From Chromatiales bacterium (GTDB taxonomy: Bacteria; Pseudomonadota; Gammaproteobacteria; CAMYNG01): a DNA stretch of 9,491 nucleotides. The first letter of the stretch is position 1. Each line of letters starts with the position of its first letter. The position numbers and the translations under genes were made by a program. The stretch covers positions 1-9,491 of the forward strand of contig JALSIK010000386.1 in NCBI GenBank assembly GCA_026990045.1. Reading direction: 5' to 3'. Below, one piece after another: positions 6,315-9,491 of the stretch. A model generated the notes under the pieces. That model was not told where the DNA came from and did not search any database. It saw nothing but the letters and a program-made list of their open reading frames with translations.

Positions 6315-7277
6315 ATGAGTGAAACCAGGCACTGCCGTCTGCTCATCGTCGGTTCCGGCCCCGCCGGCTACACCGCGGCGGTCTACGCCGCGCGCGCCAA
6401 CCTGGAACCCGTACTGGTCACAGGGCTGGAACAGGGCGGCCAGCTCATGACCACCACCGACGTGGACAACTGGCCCGGCGACGCCGAGGGCGTGCAGGGG
6501 CCGGAACTCATGGAGCGCATGAAAAAGCACGCCGAGCGCTTCGGCACCGACATCGTCTTCGACCACATCAACCAGGTGGACCTCAAGACCCGGCCCTTCC
6601 GCCTCACCGGCGACAGCGGCAGCTACACCTGCGACGCCCTCATCATCGCCACCGGGGCCTCGGCCAAGTACCTGGGCCTGCCGTCGGAGGAGAAGTTCCG
6701 CGGGCGGGGGGTCTCGGCCTGTGCCACCTGCGACGGCTTCTTCTACAAGGGCAAGCCGGTGGCGGTCATCGGCGGCGGCAACACCGCGGTGGAGGAAGCC
6801 CTGTACCTGGCCAACATCGCCTCCCACGTCACCGTCGTACACCGGCGCGACCGGTTCCGGTCGGAGAAGATCCTGGCCGACCAGCTCATGGAGAAGGCCA
6901 GGAACGGCAACGTGACCATCGAGTGGAACCACGTCCTGGACGAAGTGCTGGGCGACGACTCCGGGGTGACCGGCATCCGCATCAAGTCCACCACCGGCGA
7001 CGACACCAAGGAACTGGCGGTGGACGGCGTGTTCATCGCCATCGGCCACAAGCCCAACACCGACATCTTCGAGGGCCAGCTCGAGATGGATCACGGCTAC
7101 ATCAAGGTCAGGAGCGGCACCGAGGGCAACGCCACCGCCACCAGCGTCGAGGGCGTGTTCGCCGCCGGCGACGTCATGGACCACGTCTACCGCCAGGCCA
7201 TCACCTCCGCCGGCACCGGCTGCATGGCGGCCCTGGATGCCGAGCGCTACCTGGACAGCCTGGAGAAGGGGAGCTAG
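6315..7277 (+). CDS. trxB: Thioredoxin reductase (NADPH)
   Basis: A 320-residue cytoplasmic FAD enzyme passing electrons from NADPH to thioredoxin. In order: FAD-binding GSGPAG (13-18), EQGGQLMTTTDVDNWPG (39-55), the redox-active disulfide CATC (136-139) in SACATCDGFFYKG, NADPH-binding GGGNTAVEEALYL (153-165) with the phosphate-binding HRRDRFR (176-182), and the FAD-closing AAGDV (283-287) followed by RQAITSAGTGC. Length and all motifs match the low-molecular-weight bacterial type. The ATG is supported by GGAG 8 bases upstream. It is divergent from ald, with a promoter candidate at 6165-6193, and is followed at once by a terminator-like stem. E. coli likewise has trxB divergent from the unit containing ftsK. 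Confidence 0.98.
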   Translation: MSETRHCRLLIVGSGPAGYTAAVYAARANLEPVLVTGLEQGGQLMTTTDVDNWPGDAEGVQGPELMERMKKHAERFGTDIVFDHINQVDLKTRPFRLTGDSGSYTCDALIIATGASAKYLGLPSEEKFRGRGVSACATCDGFFYKGKPVAVIGGGNTAVEEALYLANIASHVTVVHRRDRFRSEKILADQLMEKARNGNVTIEWNHVLDEVLGDDSGVTGIRIKSTTGDDTKELAVDGVFIAIGHKPNTDIFEGQLEMDHGYIKVRSGTEGNATATSVEGVFAAGDVMDHVYRQAITSAGTGCMAALDAERYLDSLEKGS

Positions 7278-7327
7278 GGACCGGGGGCTGGCTGCCGGAT
7301 TTCCATCCTCCCTGGCCCCGGTCCTTT
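7278..7327 (+). terminator. Probable trxB terminator
   Basis: GGACCGGGG (7278-7286), starting on the base after the trxB stop, pairs perfectly with CCCCGGTCC (7316-7324) and is followed by TTT. The 9-bp stem is strong; the 29-base loop is long and the T run short, so it may act as an imperfect terminator or as a 3' stabilising stem. Confidence 0.45.
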
Positions 7328-7442
7328 CCGTGGCAGAGGACAGCAACCCGCAGGGTGCATCACTGTGCCATCATGCGCTTCGGGTTCCGGGGATCACGGT
7401 CCGGCCGCAGGAGCGGTTATCGGCTGCGCGTCCCCGGGTTGA

Positions 7443-7482
7443 CCCCCTCACCCTGTCCCTCTCCCGGAGGGAGAGGGGACCG
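7443..7482 (+). repeat. Hairpin repeat A, copy 1
   Basis: Begins with CCCCCTCACCCT and continues into a stem: GTCCCTCTCCC (7455-7465), loop GGA, GGGAGAGGGGAC (7469-7480) with one bulged G. It shares 30 consecutive identical bases with copy 2 (from CCCCTCACC onward) before the first mismatch. Unlike copy 2 it is not followed by a T run. Confidence 0.75.
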
Positions 7483-7487
7483 TCATT

Positions 7488-7540
7488 CGGAGGACGGAGG
7501 ACGGAAGACGGAGGACCGAAGAAGACAGGGGACCAGAGAC
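7488..7540 (+). repeat. Tandem array with 7-bp period (CGGAGGA)
   Basis: Five heptamer units run from 7488 to 7522 (CGGAGGA, CGGAGGA, CGGAAGA, CGGAGGA, CCGAAGA). The GAC step marking each junction recurs at 7-base spacing with C at 7495, 7502, 7509 and 7516, shifts by 3, then continues at 7526, 7533 and 7540, so a decayed tail extends the array to 53 bp. Seven is not a multiple of three, which argues against coding use. Confidence 0.7.
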
Positions 7541-7552
7541 AGTACCGTGTAG

Positions 7553-7577
7553 GGTGTGATGGCAAAGCCATCGCACC
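7553..7577. repeat. 11-bp stem inverted repeat
   Basis: GGTGTGATGGC (7553-7563) and GCCATCGCACC (7567-7577) flank a 3-base AAA loop; one of the 11 pairs is a G-T wobble. It lies between the first heptamer array and hairpin repeat copy 2 and has no T run after it, so it looks like part of the repeat mosaic more than a terminator. Confidence 0.6.
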
Positions 7578-7598
7578 GCCTGCCCGGTGCCCATTTGA

Positions 7599-7644
7599 TC
7601 CCCTCACCCTGTCCCTCTCCCGGAGGGAGTGGGGACCGTTTTTT
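7599..7644 (+). repeat. Hairpin repeat A, copy 2, ending in a T run
   Basis: Same element as at 7443-7482. Stem arms are GTCCCTCTCCC (7611-7621) and GGGAGTGGGGAC (7625-7636), loop GGA, with an A-to-T change and one bulge in the right arm. Here the hairpin is followed by CG and six T residues (7639-7644), giving the shape of a rho-independent terminator for plus-strand transcripts running past trxB. Confidence 0.7.
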
Positions 7645-7684
7645 CGCACACGGTGAAGTTTCGATGCCGCAACTGATTTTTCCA

Positions 7685-7731
7685 CCCCCCTCTCCCCCGC
7701 ATCGCGGGGGAGAGGGCCGGGGTGAGGGGGT
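7685..7731 (-). repeat. Hairpin repeat A, copy 3, inverted
   Basis: CCCTCTCCCCCGC (7688-7700) and GCGGGGGAGAGGG (7704-7716) form a perfect 13-bp stem with loop ATC. Read on the minus strand it starts CCCCCTCACCCC and leads into a CCCTCTCCC stem, the same plan as copies 1 and 2 but in opposite orientation and more diverged. Copies 2 and 3 thus face each other across about 40 bases. Confidence 0.65.
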
Positions 7732-7771
7732 GTGCACCGGGCGGATTCCCCGCACGCCACGGCCGACGAGC

Positions 7772-7791
7772 GCGGGGCAGGGATGCCCCGC
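7772..7791. repeat. 8-bp perfect hairpin
   Basis: GCGGGGCA (7772-7779) and TGCCCCGC (7784-7791) enclose a GGGA tetraloop. No T run follows. It is unrelated in sequence to hairpin repeat A. Confidence 0.5.
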
Positions 7792-7841
7792 CCGCAAACC
7801 GAGCGCGCACGCGCCTGGACATCGGCACGGCTGCAACCCGG

Positions 7842-7868
7842 CATCTGACATCTGACATCCGGCATGGA
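7842..7868 (+). repeat. Short 7-bp-period array running into a start codon
   Basis: CATCTGA (7842-7848), CATCTGA (7849-7855), then degenerate CATCCGG (7856-7862) and CATGGA, whose ATG is the start of the next gene. It shares the 7-bp period, but not the sequence, of the array at 7488-7540. Confidence 0.6.
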
Positions 7869-9009
7869 CCTCCGCTTCGTCGACGGGCTCGAGACGGTGC
7901 CGGCGGCGGCGTGGAACGCCCTGGTGCCCGGCGGCAACCCCTTCGTGCGCCACGAGTTCCTGCTGGCGCTGGAGCGCCACGGCTGCGCGGGGGAGCGCTT
8001 CGGCTGGATCCCGCGCCACCTGCTGGCCTTCGACGGCGACCGCCTCGTGGGCGCGGTGCCGCTCTACGCCAAGGACAACTCCTACGGCGAGTTCGTGTTC
8101 GACTGGGCCTGGGCCGATTTCTGGGAGCGCCACGGCAGGCGCTACTATCCCAAGCTGGTGGCCGCCTCGCCCTACTCGCCGGTGACCGGGCCGCGGCTGC
8201 TGGTGCACCCCGAGGCCGGGCGGGAGGCGGTCACGGCCGCCCTGGCCGGGGCGCTGGTGGAGGAGACCCGTCGCGGGGGCTTTTCCGGCGTCCACGTGCT
8301 GTTCCCGCCGCGGGAGGAGAACGAGGCCCTGGAGCGGGCGGGCTGGATGCGGCGCCTGGGCTGCCAGTTCCACTGGCACAACCGGGGCTGGCGCGACTTC
8401 GACGACTTCCTCGACGCCTTCACCTCGCGCCGGCGCAAGGCCATCCGGCGCGAGCGACGCCGGGTGCGCGAGGCGGGGGTGGAATTCGAGGTCCTGGAGA
8501 GTCCCGGCATCGACCACGAGCACTGGGCCCGTTTCCACCGGTTCTACGCCGGCACCTTCCACCGCAAGGGCGGCGTCCCCACCCTCACCCCCGGCTTCTT
8601 CGAGGAGATCAACCGCACCCTGCCGGGCGGAGTGGTGCTCGTCGAGGCCCGCCGTGCCGGCCGCGTCATCGCCGCCGCCCTGTGCCTGCGCGACGGCCAC
8701 GCCCTCTACGGGCGCCACTGGGGCAGCGACGAATTCATCGACGGGCTGCACTTCGAGACCTGCTACTACCAGGGCCTGGACTACTGCCTGCGCCACGGCC
8801 TGGCCCGCTTCGAGCCCGGCGCCCAGGGCGAGCACAAGGTCCCGCGCGGCTTCGAGCCGGTGGCCACCCATTCCGCCCACTGGGTGGCCGACGAGGCCCT
8901 GCGTCCCGCGGTGGCCGACTTCGTCCGGCACGAGGCGCGCGCGGTGGCCGACTACATGGCCACGCTGCGGGCCGACCTGCCGTGGCGCCAGGGGGCGCCC
9001 GCGCCGTGA
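7864..9009 (+). CDS. DUF482 / FemAB-like GNAT-fold protein
   Basis: A 381-residue cytoplasmic protein of the DUF482 family (PF04339, COG3146), predicted to have a tandem acyltransferase (GNAT/FemAB-like) fold. Its substrate is unknown; database names suggest peptidoglycan-related transfer without proof. Family blocks visible are NPFVRHEFLLALE (25-37), FHWHNRGW (169-176), the very basic SRRRKAIRRERRR (188-200), LYGRHWG (281-287), LHFETCYYQ (295-303) and FEPGAQGEHKVPRGF (316-330). There is no signal peptide or membrane span. The ATG at 7864 is the earliest usable start: an in-frame TGA lies at 7846-7848. No Shine-Dalgarno sequence precedes it, only the CATCTGA array, so translation may be weak. 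The stop overlaps the aat GTG as GTGA. In many proteobacteria this family neighbours aat, hinting at a shared regulon. Confidence 0.88.
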   Translation: MDLRFVDGLETVPAAAWNALVPGGNPFVRHEFLLALERHGCAGERFGWIPRHLLAFDGDRLVGAVPLYAKDNSYGEFVFDWAWADFWERHGRRYYPKLVAASPYSPVTGPRLLVHPEAGREAVTAALAGALVEETRRGGFSGVHVLFPPREENEALERAGWMRRLGCQFHWHNRGWRDFDDFLDAFTSRRRKAIRRERRRVREAGVEFEVLESPGIDHEHWARFHRFYAGTFHRKGGVPTLTPGFFEEINRTLPGGVVLVEARRAGRVIAAALCLRDGHALYGRHWGSDEFIDGLHFETCYYQGLDYCLRHGLARFEPGAQGEHKVPRGFEPVATHSAHWVADEALRPAVADFVRHEARAVADYMATLRADLPWRQGAPAP

Positions 9010-9491
9010 TCCTGGAACCGGTCTGGCTGGACCCGCGCGATCCCACCTGGTTCCCGCCGCCGGAGCAGGCGTTGCGGGACCCCGACGGGCTGCTGGCGGT
9101 GGGCGGCGACCTGTCGCCGGAGCGGCTGCTGGCGGCCTACCGCCGCGGGATCTTTCCCTGGTACTCGGAGCACCAGCCCATCCTGTGGTGGTCGCCGGAC
9201 CCGCGCCTGGTCCTGTTGCCGCGCAACCTGCACGTCTCGCGCAGCCTGCGCAAGACCCTGCGCCGGCGGCCCTTCGACATCACCCTGGACGCGGCGTTCG
9301 AGGAGGTGATCCATGCCTGCGCCCAGCCGCGGCGCGGCGAGTCCGGCACCTGGATCACGGAGGAAATGCGCCATGCCTACACCCGCCTGCACCGGCTGGG
9401 CCGGGCCCACTCGGTGGAGGCGTGGCAGGACGGGCGCCTGGCAGGCGGCCTCTACGGGGTGGCCATGGGCCGGGTGTTCTTCGGCGAGTCC
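9006..9491 (+). CDS. aat: Leucyl/phenylalanyl-tRNA-protein transferase (partial, 3' end missing)
   Basis: The first 162 residues of Aat, which adds Leu or Phe from aminoacyl-tRNA to N-terminal Lys or Arg, marking proteins for ClpAPS degradation. Visible: FPPPEQALRDPDGLLAVGGD (16-35), SPERLLAAYRRGIFPWY (37-53), ILWWSPDPR (59-67), SRSLRKTLRR (79-88), SGTWITEEM (113-121), AYTRLHRLGRAHSVEAW (124-140) and GGLYGVAMGRVFFGES (147-162). Family length is about 230-240, so roughly 70 residues lie beyond the window. The start is GTG at 9006, overlapping the preceding stop by 4 bp; only a weak G-rich run lies upstream, so coupling is likely. No frame break appears in the visible part. Confidence 0.95.
   Translation, partial: MILEPVWLDPRDPTWFPPPEQALRDPDGLLAVGGDLSPERLLAAYRRGIFPWYSEHQPILWWSPDPRLVLLPRNLHVSRSLRKTLRRRPFDITLDAAFEEVIHACAQPRRGESGTWITEEMRHAYTRLHRLGRAHSVEAWQDGRLAGGLYGVAMGRVFFGES

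Larger units (their letters stand above)
7278..7863. other. 586-bp gene-free region filled with repeats and hairpins
   Basis: No reading frame here shows a recognisable protein, a good ribosome site or the codon pattern of the neighbours. The stretch is instead a mosaic of structured elements: a terminator-like stem, three copies of one hairpin repeat (two direct, one inverted), two unrelated hairpins and two 7-bp-period arrays. Such mosaics resemble REP/BIME-type intergenic elements. It is unusually long for a window otherwise packed with overlapping genes. Confidence 0.7.

Noticed and set aside
5943..7346. Long open frame on the minus strand antisense to trxB (467 codons)
   Set aside because: It lies opposite a gene with every thioredoxin reductase motif; its composition is low-complexity V/G/A/D/H as expected from GC-biased third positions, and no family is recognisable.
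7237..7656. Open frames across the gene-free region after trxB
   Set aside because: They run through hairpin repeats and heptamer arrays, change character at each repeat, and lack ribosome sites and recognisable domains.
7443..7731. CRISPR array
   Set aside because: Only two direct copies are present, spacing is irregular, the third copy is inverted, and there are no cas genes; the units are hairpin repeats.
7278..7863. Insertion sequence remnant
   Set aside because: No transposase fragment, no clean terminal inverted repeats bounding the stretch, and no obvious target-site duplication.

Overview
The window is GC-rich chromosomal DNA and reads as housekeeping sequence from a high-GC gammaproteobacterium. 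The protein sequences and the gene order trxB / ftsK-lolA-rarA, with aat close by, match the E. coli aat-cydCD-trxB-lrp-ftsK-lolA-rarA-serS region. A Chromatiales/Ectothiorhodospiraceae-like source is my inference from base composition and gene style; the sequence does not prove it. Nothing indicates a plasmid, phage or island.

Layout. Bases 25-5011 hold five tightly packed minus-strand genes, read right to left: ftsK (DNA translocase, TTG start), lolA (lipoprotein carrier), rarA (replication-associated AAA+ ATPase), crcB (fluoride channel) and a small DUF190 protein. The last three junctions are 4-bp stop/start overlaps, and ftsK-lolA are one base apart. A roughly 75-bp AT-rich gap with an inverted repeat separates ftsK from ald (alanine dehydrogenase, minus strand), whose stop codon sits in a small terminator-like hairpin. 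ald and trxB (plus strand) diverge from a 161-bp promoter region.

Downstream of trxB lies a 586-bp gene-free stretch, 7278-7863. It contains a probable trxB terminator, two direct copies and one inverted copy of a pyrimidine-rich hairpin repeat, two other hairpins and two 7-bp-period tandem arrays. The second array runs into the start codon of the next gene. That gene encodes a DUF482/FemAB-like GNAT-fold protein and overlaps by 4 bp the GTG start of aat (leucyl/phenylalanyl-tRNA-protein transferase), which is cut by the window end.

How the genes relate. FtsK (chromosome segregation at the septum) and RarA (stalled forks) serve the chromosome; LolA carries lipoproteins to the outer membrane; CrcB expels fluoride and DUF190 is its frequent, poorly understood companion; Ald interconverts alanine and pyruvate; TrxB reduces thioredoxin; Aat tags proteins for N-end-rule degradation. 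They look like conserved neighbours more than one pathway. I found no strong candidate for a new multi-gene system. The best leads are the CrcB-DUF190 pair, the repeat cluster with heptameric arrays, and ald in the place where E. coli has lrp.
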